From Gammaproteobacteria bacterium (lineage in GTDB: Bacteria > Pseudomonadota > Gammaproteobacteria > Burkholderiales > Rhodocyclaceae), in the NCBI GenBank assembly GCA_029289235.1, contig JARFTZ010000032.1, positions 84,364 to 148,363 of the forward strand: a stretch of 64,000 nt of DNA. Reading direction: 5' to 3'. Under the pieces are notes generated by a model. That model saw only the letters and a list, made by a program, of their open reading frames with translations, was not told the origin of the DNA and did no database searches. Of the stretch, positions 24,270-35,909 are shown piece after piece. Each line of letters opens with the position of its first letter. Position 1 is the first letter of the stretch. The position numbers were made by a program, and so were the translations under genes.

Positions 24270-27200
24270 ACACATCCCACGCCAGCGACCCGTTGCGCCT
24301 GTTGTCCAAGCATTGCGGCCTGACCGAGTTCTACGCCGACATCTACGGCACACGCCATGCAACCTCGGAAGAAACCCGGCGCACTCTGCTCGCCGCCATG
24401 GGCATCGATATCGAAACGACGCCGCCCGAGGAATGGCTACAGCGTCTCGAAGACGACGAGTGGCGCAATCCCCTGCCGCCGGTTTGCGTGATCCGGTGCG
24501 GCGAGGCGCCGACGATCCGCGTCAGCCTGCCCGGCGCCGGGGCCTCGCACCCCGTGCCGTGGTCGCTCGAACTGGAGGACGGTCAGCGGCTCGACGGCCA
24601 GTTCGTCCCGGCGGAACTGCCCGCGCACGGACGCCGGCGCGTGGACGACGTCTCCCGCGTGCGCCGGCAGGCCGAGTTCCCGCCCATCGACCGCCCCGGC
24701 TATCACCGGTTGAAGTTGCACCTGCCCGACCAGCTGGCTGAGATGTCGCTGATCGTCGCGCCTGACGGTTGTTACCGGCCTGACGCGCTCGCCGGAGAAG
24801 GCCCGGACGCGGGCCGCGTCTGGGGACCGGCAGTGCAGCTCTACAGCCTGCGCTCGCGCCGCAACTGGGGCATCGGCGACTTCACCGACCTGCACACGCT
24901 CGTCGACATGACGGCCGAAGCCGGCGGCGGCATCGTCGGACTCAACCCGCTGCATGCGCTGTTTCCGCACGACCCGGCGCGCATCAGCCCGTACAGCCCG
25001 TCGAGCCGCAGTTTCTTCAACGCGCTGTACATCGACGTCGAAGCCATCCCCGAACTGCATGAATGCCTGCCCGCCCGGGCGCTGGTCGATTCGCCGCGCT
25101 TCCAGGCGCGGCTGCGCAGCCTGCGCGCCGAGGAACGGGTCAACTACCCGGCCGTCGCGGCAGCCAAGCGCGAAGTGCTCGACCTCGTCTTCCGGCACTT
25201 CTGGGACGAGCACATCACCCGGAACAGCGGGCGCGCCGGCGAGTTCAACGCTTTCCGCGCCGCCGGCGGCGACCTGCTCGAATCGCTGGCGCGCTTTGAA
25301 GCGCTGCAGGCACATTTCAGCGCCGAAAACCCGGCCGTGTGGGGCTGGCCGGTGTGGCCGCCGGCGTTCCGCGACCCGCACTCGCCGGAGGTTGCGGAGT
25401 TCGCCGCCGCGCATGCCGAGGCCGTCGCCTTCCACGCCTGGCTGCAGTGGCTCGCGGCCTCGCAACTCGACGCCGTGGGGCATCGCTCCTGGCAACGCGG
25501 GCTGGGCGTCGGCCTTTATGGCGACCTCGCCGTCGGCGTCAATCCCGGCGGCGCCGAAGCCTGGCGCTGGCAGGACGTGTTCGCCCGCGGCGCCTACGCC
25601 GGCGCGCCGCCCGACCTGCTCGCGCAAAACGGGCAGGACTGGGGCCTGCCGCCGTTCATCCCGCACCGGCTGCGCCAGGCGGCCTACGCGCCGCTGATCG
25701 AGATCCTGCGCGCCAACATGCGCTACAACGGCGCCCTGCGCATCGACCACGTGATGGGGCTCTATCGCGTCTTCTGGGTGCCCGCCGGCCAATCGGCGGC
25801 GCATGGCGCGTACGTGCACTACCCGGTCAACGAACTGCTCGGCATCGTCGCGCTGGAAAGCCAACGCAACCGCTGCCTGGTCATCGGCGAGGATCTCGGC
25901 ACCGTGCCGGAGGAACTGCGCCCGCAGCTGGCCGAACGCGCGATCCTCTCCTACCGTCCGCTGATCTTCGAGCGCCAGGCCGACGGCGTCTTCACCCCTC
26001 CCGCCGACTACCCGCGACAGGCACTGGCCTGCGTCAGCACGCACGACCTGCCGACACTCGCCGGCCTGTGGCTGGGCCTCGACATCGATCTGCGGGCGAA
26101 ACACGGCCTCTACGCCACCGACGCGCTGCGCGCCGACGAGGTCGTGGCCCGCGCCCAGGACCGCGCCCGCCTGCTGATGGCGCTGGAACACGAACAGCTG
26201 CTGCCCGACGGCGCCAGCGTGCACCCGGTCGCCCAGCCGGAGATGACCCTGCCGCTCGCCGCCGCCGTCCACGCCTACCTCGCGCGGACGCCGAGCATGG
26301 TGCTGATGGTGCAGCCGGAAGACATCCTCGGCCTCGTCGACCAGGCCAACCTGCCGAGCACCCGCGACGACCAGCATCCCAACTGGCAGCGCCGCCTGCC
26401 GCTGGACCTGGAGGAATGGAGCGGCGACGCGCGCTTTCGCTGCATCGTCGAAACGCTCCGCCACGAGCGCGGCACCGCCGTCACGCCGCACCCGGAACCT
26501 GCCGCGCCACTCAAGGCGGCAACGATTCCGCGCGCGACGTACCGCCTGCAGTTCAACCGCGACTTCACCTTCGCCCAGGCCACCGAACTGGTCCCCTACC
26601 TCGCCGAGCTCGGCATCAGCCACTGCTACGCCTCGTCCTACCTGAAGGCGCGCCCGGGCAGCGGCCACGGCTACGACATCGTCGACCACGCCACGCTCAA
26701 CCCGGAGATCGGCACGCCGGAGGATTACGAACGTTTCGTGGAAACCCTGCACGCGCACGGCATGGGCCAGATCCTCGACATCGTGCCCAACCACATGGGC
26801 ATCATGGGCGCGGACAACGCCTGGTGGCTGGACGTGCTCGAGAACGGTCCGGCCTCGGCCAGGGGCCGCTTCTTCGACATTGACTGGGATCCGCTCAACC
26901 CGGCGCTCAAGGGCAAGATCCTGCTGCCCCTGCTCGGCGACCACTACGGCAACGTGCTCAACCGCGGCGAACTGCGCCTCGCCTTCGATGCGGCGCGCGG
27001 CGAATTCAGCCTGTTCTACTACCAGCACCGGCTGCCGATCGACCCGGCCACTTACCCGCAGATCATCAACCGTCGCCTCGACCATCTCGCGACCGTACTC
27101 GGCGAAAACGATCAGCGTTATATCGAGCTGCTCAGCCTGCTGACCGCGTTCAGCCGCCTGCCGGGACGACTGGAGACCGATCCGGCGCTCCAGACCGAGC

Positions 27201-29404
27201 GCCAGCGCGACAAGGAAGTGCACAAGCGACACCTGGCGACGATCTATGCCGACTGCGCCGACATCGCCACGCACATCGACGCCGCCCTTGCCGAGCTCAA
27301 CGGCACCGCCGGCGAACCGGCGAGCTTCGATCCGCTGCACGACCTGATCCAGGTGCAGGGCTATCGTCTGGCGTTCTGGCGCGTTGCCTCCGACGAGATC
27401 AACTACCGCCGTTTCTTCGACATCAACGACCTCGCCGCCCTGCGCATGGAGGAACCGGCGGTCTTCGAAGCGACGCACCGCTTCGTCCTCGACCTCGTTG
27501 CCCAGGGCAAGGTGGACGGCCTGCGCGTCGACCACCCGGACGGGCTCTACGACCCGGGCCAGTATTTCCGCCGCCTGCAGGAGCACATCGCCGGCCGGCC
27601 GCTGCAAGCGGACGACCCGCTGCCCGCCTACCTGGTCATCGAGAAGATCCTCGCCGACCACGAGCGCCTGCCCGACGACTGGACGATTCACGGTGGCACC
27701 GGCTACCGCTTCTCCAGCATGGCCAACTCGCTGTTCGTCGACACCGCCGGCGAGCGGCGCATCACGCGCATCTACCGCGACTTCATCGGCCGCCACGAAG
27801 CGATCGAGGCGATGGTTCACGACGCCAAGAAGCTGATCATGGACACCGCGCTGGCCAGCGAACTGGCCGTGCTGGCCAATCGCCTGACGCAGATCGCCGC
27901 TGCCAGCCGCGACACCTGCGACTTCACGCTCAACAGCCTGCGCGAGGCGCTGGCCGAAGTCGTCGCCTGCTTCCCGGTCTACCGCACCTATGTCAGCAGC
28001 GACGGCGTTTCTGCGGACGACCGGCGACACATCGACTGGGCCATCGGCATGGCGCGCAAGCGCAGCCTGGCGACCGACCTGTCCATCTTCGACTTCATCG
28101 CCGGCGTGCTGACCACCGACATCGCCCAGGGGCGCAACGACGACTACCGCGCCGACGTCATCGGCTTCGCCATGAAATTCCAGCAGTTCTCGTCGCCGGT
28201 AAAAGCCAAGGGACTCGAAGACACCACGTTCTACCGCTACCACCGCCTCGCCTCGCTCAACGAGGTGGGCAGCGATCCACGCCGCTTCGGCATGAGCATC
28301 AACGCCTTTCATGCCAGCCTCAAGGCCCGCGCCACGCGCTGGCCGCACAATATGCTCACCTCGTCGACGCACGACAGCAAACGCTCGGAAGATGTCCGCG
28401 CCCGCATCAACGTGCTCTCCGAAATCCCCGCGGCATGGAAGCTGATGCTGCGCCGCTGGTCGCGCCTCAATCGCCTGCGCAAGCGCCGCGTCGACGGTGC
28501 CACCGTGCCCTCGGCGAACGACGAATACCTGCTCTACCAGACGCTGATCGGCACCTGGCCGCCCGGCGATCCGGCCGCCATCGACCTTGACGCCTATCGC
28601 CAGCGGATCGTCGACTACATGATCAAGGCCGTGCGCGAGGCCAAGGAACACAGCAGCTGGGTCAACGTGAATGCCAGCTACGAACGCGGGCTGGATGAAT
28701 TCATCACCGCCCTCCTCGCGCCGATCGAGAAAAACCCTTTCCTCGCCGACTTCATTCCCGTCGCCACCCACCTCTCCCGGCACGGCTACTACAACGGGCT
28801 GGCGATGACGCTGCTAAAACTCACCTCACCCGGCGTTCCCGACATCTACCAGGGGTGCGAACTGTGGCAGTTCAACCTCGTCGACCCGGACAACCGGCGC
28901 CCCGTCGATTTCAACCGTCGCCGCGACCTGCTCCGGCAACTTCGCGAGGAGTTCGCGACGCCCGAGGAAACCTGGCCGGCCCGGCTCGCCGCGCTGATGG
29001 AAACCCTCGACGATTCGCGCATGAAGCTCTACATCACCTGGCGCACGCTGCAGCTGCGCGCCGCCAGCCCCGAGCTGTTCACCCTTGGCGACTACCTCCC
29101 GCTCGACGTCAGCGGGACGTACGCCGAGCACGTTTGCGCCTACGCCCGCACGCTGGAGGAGGGAAAGCGCGATGCCATCATCACCGTCGTGCCGCGCCTG
29201 ACCCGCAAGCGGCTCGGCGAACAGGACGCGCCGCCGACCGGGCCGGCGGTGTGGGACGACACCCTCATCCACCTGCCGGATTCCCTCGCCGGAAACCCCT
29301 GGCGCGACATTCTCTCCGGTACGTGCATCGCCGGAGCCGCCACGCTCGCGGTCAGCGACGTTCTGGCGACGCTTCCGGTCGGCTTGCTGAAAGCGCAGAC
29401 GTAG
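24266..29404 (+). CDS. treY: fusion of 4-alpha-glucanotransferase (MalQ) and maltooligosyltrehalose synthase (TreY)
   Basis: 1712 residues carrying two complete enzymes. Residues about 1-735 are a GH77 amylomaltase: ALRIDHVMGLYRVFW near 491, VIGEDLGTVPEELR near 539 and VSTHDLPTLAGLW near 591. Residues about 753-1712 are TreY (GH13): ATYRLQFNRDFTFAQA at the start, VDGLRVDHPDGLYDP near 1085, LVIEKILADHERLP near 1122 and SSTHDSKRSEDVRARI near 1365. MalQ lengthens or shuffles maltodextrins and TreY turns their reducing end into trehalose. ATG 24266 overlaps the treZ stop. The joint appears continuous, without frameshift. Confidence 0.94.
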   Translation: MNTSHASDPLRLLSKHCGLTEFYADIYGTRHATSEETRRTLLAAMGIDIETTPPEEWLQRLEDDEWRNPLPPVCVIRCGEAPTIRVSLPGAGASHPVPWSLELEDGQRLDGQFVPAELPAHGRRRVDDVSRVRRQAEFPPIDRPGYHRLKLHLPDQLAEMSLIVAPDGCYRPDALAGEGPDAGRVWGPAVQLYSLRSRRNWGIGDFTDLHTLVDMTAEAGGGIVGLNPLHALFPHDPARISPYSPSSRSFFNALYIDVEAIPELHECLPARALVDSPRFQARLRSLRAEERVNYPAVAAAKREVLDLVFRHFWDEHITRNSGRAGEFNAFRAAGGDLLESLARFEALQAHFSAENPAVWGWPVWPPAFRDPHSPEVAEFAAAHAEAVAFHAWLQWLAASQLDAVGHRSWQRGLGVGLYGDLAVGVNPGGAEAWRWQDVFARGAYAGAPPDLLAQNGQDWGLPPFIPHRLRQAAYAPLIEILRANMRYNGALRIDHVMGLYRVFWVPAGQSAAHGAYVHYPVNELLGIVALESQRNRCLVIGEDLGTVPEELRPQLAERAILSYRPLIFERQADGVFTPPADYPRQALACVSTHDLPTLAGLWLGLDIDLRAKHGLYATDALRADEVVARAQDRARLLMALEHEQLLPDGASVHPVAQPEMTLPLAAAVHAYLARTPSMVLMVQPEDILGLVDQANLPSTRDDQHPNWQRRLPLDLEEWSGDARFRCIVETLRHERGTAVTPHPEPAAPLKAATIPRATYRLQFNRDFTFAQATELVPYLAELGISHCYASSYLKARPGSGHGYDIVDHATLNPEIGTPEDYERFVETLHAHGMGQILDIVPNHMGIMGADNAWWLDVLENGPASARGRFFDIDWDPLNPALKGKILLPLLGDHYGNVLNRGELRLAFDAARGEFSLFYYQHRLPIDPATYPQIINRRLDHLATVLGENDQRYIELLSLLTAFSRLPGRLETDPALQTERQRDKEVHKRHLATIYADCADIATHIDAALAELNGTAGEPASFDPLHDLIQVQGYRLAFWRVASDEINYRRFFDINDLAALRMEEPAVFEATHRFVLDLVAQGKVDGLRVDHPDGLYDPGQYFRRLQEHIAGRPLQADDPLPAYLVIEKILADHERLPDDWTIHGGTGYRFSSMANSLFVDTAGERRITRIYRDFIGRHEAIEAMVHDAKKLIMDTALASELAVLANRLTQIAAASRDTCDFTLNSLREALAEVVACFPVYRTYVSSDGVSADDRRHIDWAIGMARKRSLATDLSIFDFIAGVLTTDIAQGRNDDYRADVIGFAMKFQQFSSPVKAKGLEDTTFYRYHRLASLNEVGSDPRRFGMSINAFHASLKARATRWPHNMLTSSTHDSKRSEDVRARINVLSEIPAAWKLMLRRWSRLNRLRKRRVDGATVPSANDEYLLYQTLIGTWPPGDPAAIDLDAYRQRIVDYMIKAVREAKEHSSWVNVNASYERGLDEFITALLAPIEKNPFLADFIPVATHLSRHGYYNGLAMTLLKLTSPGVPDIYQGCELWQFNLVDPDNRRPVDFNRRRDLLRQLREEFATPEETWPARLAALMETLDDSRMKLYITWRTLQLRAASPELFTLGDYLPLDVSGTYAEHVCAYARTLEEGKRDAIITVVPRLTRKRLGEQDAPPTGPAVWDDTLIHLPDSLAGNPWRDILSGTCIAGAATLAVSDVLATLPVGLLKAQT

Positions 29405-29443
29405 TCTGGCAGCCGCCATGACCGCGCGGTAGAATCGCCGCCC

Positions 29444-29845
29444 ATGAAAAAGCTGCGACAGAGCATCGTGCTGGCGCTGGTTCTTGGCTGCGCCAGCGCC
29501 CTCGCCGAATGGACCGAGATCGACCGTTTCGAGGACGGCACCCGGATCTACGCCGACCGCGGCAACACGCAACGGAATGGCGACATCAGCCAGGTGCTGC
29601 ACCTCGTCCGCTGGGGCGAAGCGCAGGCCGACCCCGGCCAGGCGCCGTATCTGTCCACGCTCGTCCGCACCGCGTACGACTGCGCCAACAAGCACGAGAA
29701 ATACCTCGCCTCGACCTCCTTCGCCGGCCCGATGGGCGACGGCGAGCGCATCGTCGCCGACGAGGACGCAGCGCCGAACTGGGCCTCGATCTCCGAGGGC
29801 TCGATGGAGGAAAAGCTCTGGAAGATCGCCTGCGGGGTCGACTGA
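29444..29845 (+). CDS. small secreted protein, surface-adhesin E-like
   Basis: 133 residues with a signal peptide (MKKLRQSIVLALVLGCASALA, cleavage near residue 21). The mature part begins WTEIDRFEDGTRIYAD and ends MEEKLWKIACG, with two Cys; this is the pattern of the small surface-adhesin protein E-like family common in betaproteobacteria, for which no firm function is known. A TAGAAT motif lies 13 bases before the ATG and may be its -10 box, suggesting a nearly leaderless transcript. Confidence 0.72.
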   Translation: MKKLRQSIVLALVLGCASALAEWTEIDRFEDGTRIYADRGNTQRNGDISQVLHLVRWGEAQADPGQAPYLSTLVRTAYDCANKHEKYLASTSFAGPMGDGERIVADEDAAPNWASISEGSMEEKLWKIACGVD

Positions 29846-30839
29846 GCCGCCGCAGCCAACGCTTCGCTGTCCCCGGATAGCGTCGGGGTGCGTTTCTTGC
29901 TAGGTTCCTCCCCCGGAGGAAAACCATGCAGACAAAATGGCTTGAGGACTTCATCGCTTTCGCCCGTTTTCGCAGCTTCACGCGGGCGGCGGAGGAAAGG
30001 CAGGTCACCCTGCCCGCTTTCGGCCGGCGCATCAAGTCGCTGGAGACCTGGCTCGGCGTGCCGCTGGTCAATCGCGGCGAATACCCGGCAACCCTGACCG
30101 GCGAGGGCGAACTGTTCCTGCAGACCGCGCAGGACATCGTCTCCAAGCTCTACGAAGGTCGCGCCTGCCTGCGCGCCCGCTCGCTGGCCGGCAACGACAC
30201 GCTGAGCGTCGCCACCGGGCGCACCCTCGCGCACACCTTTTTCCCCGAACTGCTCGAACGCACGCGCAAGCACGTCGGCACCTTTCCGGTGCGCGTCAGC
30301 ACCGGTTCGGTCCACGACATGGCGCTGCAACTCGAAGAGGGCGTCAGCGACGTCCTGCTCAGCTACTACCACCCGCTCGTCGGCCTGCGCCTCGATGAGC
30401 GACAGTTCCACCACCTCGCCATCGCCCGGGAAACGCTGGTGCCCGTCTGCCGGCCGGAGATCGGCGGCAAGCCCCGCTTCGCCCTGCCCGGCAGCCCAAC
30501 CGCCCCGGTTCCCCTGCTTTCCTACCTGCCGACGCTGATGATGGGCAACGTGCTCGACATGCACCTGCTCGAACGCGGCGACACCTACCATCTTCAGCGT
30601 ACCCTGACCGCCGATTTCGCCGAGGCGCTGCTCGAACACGTCCATCGGGGACTGGGTGTCGCCTGGCTGCCCCGCCGCCTGATCGCTGCCGACCTTGCGC
30701 AGGGCCGGCTCGTCCATGCCGGCGGCACGGCCGACGAGGTCCCGCTGGAAATCCGCCTGTACAAACGACAGGCACGCAACAAGCCTCTGGCCGAATCCTG
30801 CTGGCGGATCCTGGCGGAAAGCCGGACAAGTCCGGTCAG

Positions 30840-31888
<1,049 letters not shown>

Positions 31889-31892
<4 letters not shown>

Positions 31893-34800
31893 GACGCAGC
31901 CCCTGTCTCGTCGAGGAATCCGGGCTGAAAGCGTCGCAGCACATCCAGCGCGAGGGCGAAGTCGTAGCGCTTGACCGCCTGCCGAATGTCCGCGATCACC
32001 GCCCCGTCAACGCCCGAAGCCAGCAGCGTGCCACTGAACTCTTCCAGCGCCTGGACGGCCGCCGTATCGCGCGCTTCGAGCAATTGCACGAAGCGCCGGA
32101 ACGACGCCACGGGGTCCGCGGCAAGCTTCGCGGCCCGCCCGCTCTCCGCCTCTCCGAGCCGGTCAAGGCCGCCCGCAATACGCGCGAGCTCGCCTTCAAG
32201 AACATCTTCCTGACGACGGGCCGCGGGGTGATCGGAACCCGCCACGGCTTGCTCCAGTTGTTCGGCCATGTCGCCGAGGGCGGCGGCGCCGATCGAGCGG
32301 GCTACGCTTTTGAGCGTATGCGCCATGCGCAGGACGGTCGACCAGTCGTTGTCCTCGCGCAGGCGGCGGAACTCGGCGATGAATTCCGGACCGTATTGCG
32401 CCCGGAATTTGCGCAGGATTTCGCGATAGCGCACCTTGTTGCCCGCGATATAGCGCAGGCCCACGGTCGTATCGATGCCGGGAAGATCGGCGAGGTCGTT
32501 CGCCGCAGCGGCGGGCGCCGGCGTGGCGGCGGAGGGGGCGGACCCAGCCGTCGCGAGTGGCGGCGCGACTGCCTTCCCGGCTTCGAGCCACTGGAGGAGA
32601 GTGTCGAACAAATGCCCGGTATCGACGGGCTTGACGATGAAATCGTTCATTCCGGCGTCTTCGCAGAGGCGACGGTCGTCGGCGAAGGCGTTGGCGGTCA
32701 TCGCGATGATCGGCCGTTTTTCCCATCCCGGCAGGAGGCGAATCGCGCGCGTGGCTTCCAGGCCGTCCATCTCAGGCATCTGCACGTCCATCAGGATCAG
32801 CGCGTAGTCGTTCCGCATCACCTTCGCCACGGCGTCGGTGCCGTTTTCGGCGGTATCGACATCGAGGCCGACCGAATGCAGCAACTCCAGCGCCACTTCC
32901 CGGTTGATTTCGTTGTCCTCCGCCAGCAGCAGCCGTACGCCGCGATAGCGCTGCCGCAGCAGCGATTCGGCGTTCTCGCGTGGCGCGACAGCCGTACAGG
33001 GCATGACGCCGCGCCCCCGTCCGAGCCGGGCGGTCAGCCAGAACAGGCTGCCTTTCCCCGGCGTGCTTTCGGCCCCGCTCTCGCCCCCCATCAACGCGGC
33101 AAGCCGCCGGGTGATCGCCAGACCCAGGCCGGTGCCTCCGTATTTCCGGGTGGTCGACGCGTCCGCCTGCTCGAACGCCTGGAACAGCCCCGGCAGCACC
33201 TTGGCGGGAATGCCGATGCCGGTATCCTGCACCTCGAAGCGCACCAGCAACTCGTCGCCCAGGTCTTCCAGCAGGATGGCGCGCAGGGTGATGCTTCCCT
33301 GTTCCGTAAACTTGACGGCGTTGCCGGCGTAATTGAGCAGCGCCTGGCGCAGTCGGGTCGCGTCACCGCGCAACCAGACCGGGACCGAGTCGGGGTCGAT
33401 CTCGATCCGCAGCCCCTTGCTGCGGGCCTGCTCGCCGATCAGCGACTGGATGTTGTCGAGGATCGCCGAGAGATGGAAGTCCTCGTGTTCCAGCTCGACC
33501 CGGCCGGCCTCGATCTTCGAAATGTCGAGGATGTCGTTGATGATCGAGAGCAGATGATGCCCCGCGCTTTCGATCTTCTTCAACCGCTCGGCCTGTTCCG
33601 GCGGCTGCCCGGCCCCGAGGACCAGATGCGTCAGCCCGATGATCGCGTTCAAGGGCGTCCGTATCTCGTGGCTCATGTTGGCGAGGAAGGCGCTCTTCGA
33701 ACGCGTGGCGGCTTCCGCCTCGACAGCCCGGCGGGCCAGTTCGTCCTGCATCGCGCGCAGTTGCTCCTCGCGCGCCTTGCGCTCGCTGTTGTCGACCAGG
33801 ATGCTGCGGGTACGCAGGAATTTCCCCTGTGCGTCACGGACCATGTCGCCGCCGACCAGCACCGGCTGGATCGACCCGTCCTTTTTCACGAAGTCCATTT
33901 CCAGGTCGCGCAAGTACCCGTACCTCGCAAAATCGGAAAAATTCCGGCGGAATCGCTGCAAGCTCTCTGGCGTCATGAACTCGCCGATGCTGTGTCCGAC
34001 GAATTCGTCGCGCGCGTAACCGAGCAGGTTCAGCTCCGTATCATTCACGGCGAGTACCGTGCCGTCCGGCGCCAGCGAATGGTAGCCACAGGGCGCATTG
34101 TTGTAGAGATCGCTGATTTCGTCGGCACGCGCCGCCAGCGCCCGGTTGGCTTCGGCCAGCGCCGCTGTCCGGTTGTCCACGAGCTGCTGCAGGTGGTGGC
34201 GGTGCTGTTCAAGTTCGAGTTCCGAGCGTTTGCGTTCGCTGATGTCCATCACGATGCCGACGTACCTGACGACCCTTCCGTCGGCGTCCTTCTCCGGCCG
34301 CCCGCGGGAAAGCAGCCAGCGCACGGGGCCGGCCGGCAGGTTCACCCGCCACTCCAGGTTCAGCTCGCCCCCTTGAGACCAGGCCACGTTCGCCGCCTTT
34401 TCCGCCCTTTCGCGGCAATCGGGATGAACCGCATCCAGCCAGGTCTGATAGGAGGGTTCGCAACTGCCGGGATCCAGGCCGTAAAGGCGGAAGACTTCGT
34501 CGGACCAGGTGTTCTTCTGCGTGCGCAGGTCCCATTGCCACGTGCCGGCCGTGGCCGCCTCCAGCGCCAGTCGAAGCTGCCCCTCGCTCTCGCGCACCGC
34601 CGTTTCGGCGACCTGCCTGGCCTGCAAATGTTCCTGAACACTGGCGGCCGCCGCATCGAACGTGCGCGCCAGACGACCGATTTCATCGTTGCCGTGGCGA
34701 AGCCCGCTACGCACCTGGTAATCGCCGGACCTCAAGCGGTCGGCCGCCTGCGACAGCGCGGTCAACGGACGCAACAACAACCGGTTGCTTCCCCACAACG

Positions 34801-35704
34801 CCAGTGCGAGGATGCTGCCAACCAGGAAAAGACCAAGCCCCAGGTCGGCGGCGAGCTCGTTCCACGAGGCGGCAATGACCGCGGCCTTCGGCTGCGAAAC
34901 AACGAGGCGCAGCTGGCCCGACAGGGTCTTGATGAGAGGCGCGTAGGCGAACAGCTTGTGCTGCCCGTCCAGGCCCGGCGCCTCGAACATTCCCTCGCTT
35001 TCACCGGCGAAAACGCCCTTCACCGCGGGCTGCTCGGCCGCATCGCGGCCCGCCCAGCCCTCTTCGTCCGGATGTCGCGCCACGATCGTGCCCTTGGCGT
35101 CGACCACCCAGATCCGGACGCCATCCGACAGGTCGGCAATGGCAAGCTGCTCCTTGATCCACGCCTGATCCAGCGAAACGAACAGGACGGCAGTCGGACG
35201 TCCCTGCTCATCATGGACGGCCCGCGCCAGCGTAATCACCGGTTTCTTCAGAATGCGGCCGAACACCACGTCGCCGACGATCATCTGCGGCGTGCGCAAG
35301 GCGAGCTGGAACCACGCGCGATCTGCAAAGCTGACGCGCCCCTCCGGCATCTGTGCTGCACAAGCCACTTCGCCATCGGGCCGGACCATGCCGAGCTGCA
35401 CGAATTCCGATTCCGACCTGAGCCTGGCCGCCAGCCAGGCCGAGCATTTTCGGCTTGATTCAATATCCGGAACGCCCCGGGACTGCACGAGTCCGGCGAG
35501 AAGCATCTCCGCCCGGGCGGAAAGAAAATGCTGGCGCGCGGCAATCACCCGCGCCTGCTGGAGAAGATGCTCGGTCGTATGCTGCAGCCGCTCGTCGCGA
35601 CGATCGAGGTTCTGACGAACGATCAGCGCGCCAAGCACGAGAAATACCGATGACACGACCAACAGCAGCCGGCCGCGCAGTCCAAGATCAAGCACAATAT
35701 TCAT
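31889..35704 (-). CDS. hybrid sensor histidine kinase (sensor, HAMP, PAS, HK, receiver, Hpt)
   Basis: 1271 residues from ATG 35704. First membrane helix at about 9-29, a periplasmic sensory region to about 290, a second helix, HAMP, then two PAS domains ([28 protein letters not shown]) before the kinase core. Phospho-His is in [10 protein letters not shown] near residue 679, followed by ATP-binding motifs [13 protein letters not shown] and GTGLGLAI. A receiver Asp is near 973 ([11 protein letters not shown]) and an Hpt His near 1129 (AHTLKS). This is a full phosphorelay likely feeding the HD-GYP regulator that it overlaps. Confidence 0.92.
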
Positions 35705-35909
35705 GACGTTTTTCCCGTCCCGTGACATCACGGAAGAGCAAACCCTTCGACCAGAGGAACTCAACCTGTGATGATGCGCAGTCCGCCGGCACCAACGGTA
35801 GCGGTCCGAAAATCTGCCCCAGCCCGGTATCGACAATCAATCCTGCTACAGATTCACGCTATCCCGCGCGCGTTTCCGCGCGTGCTGACTTTAAGGCATC
35901 GTGGTGCGC
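35705..35909 (-). other. 205-base gap between diguanylate cyclase and hybrid kinase
   Basis: No open frame of note. It holds a hairpin GCGCGCG (35866-35872)/CGCGCGT (35877-35883) with loop TTTC shortly after the cyclase stop, without a U-tract; it may help to end the upstream transcript. The promoter for the kinase operon is presumably here but I cannot point to one. Confidence 0.4.

Noticed and set aside
24437..28783. 1448-residue open frame on the minus strand under malQ-treY
   Set aside because: Shadow of the real plus-strand gene: GC-rich third positions keep antisense frames open, and no family motifs appear in it. The plus strand has complete catalytic motifs.
32084..35458. 1124-residue plus-strand open frame opposite the hybrid kinase
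   Set aside because: Antisense shadow of the minus-strand kinase, whose phospho-His, Asp and Hpt sites are complete.
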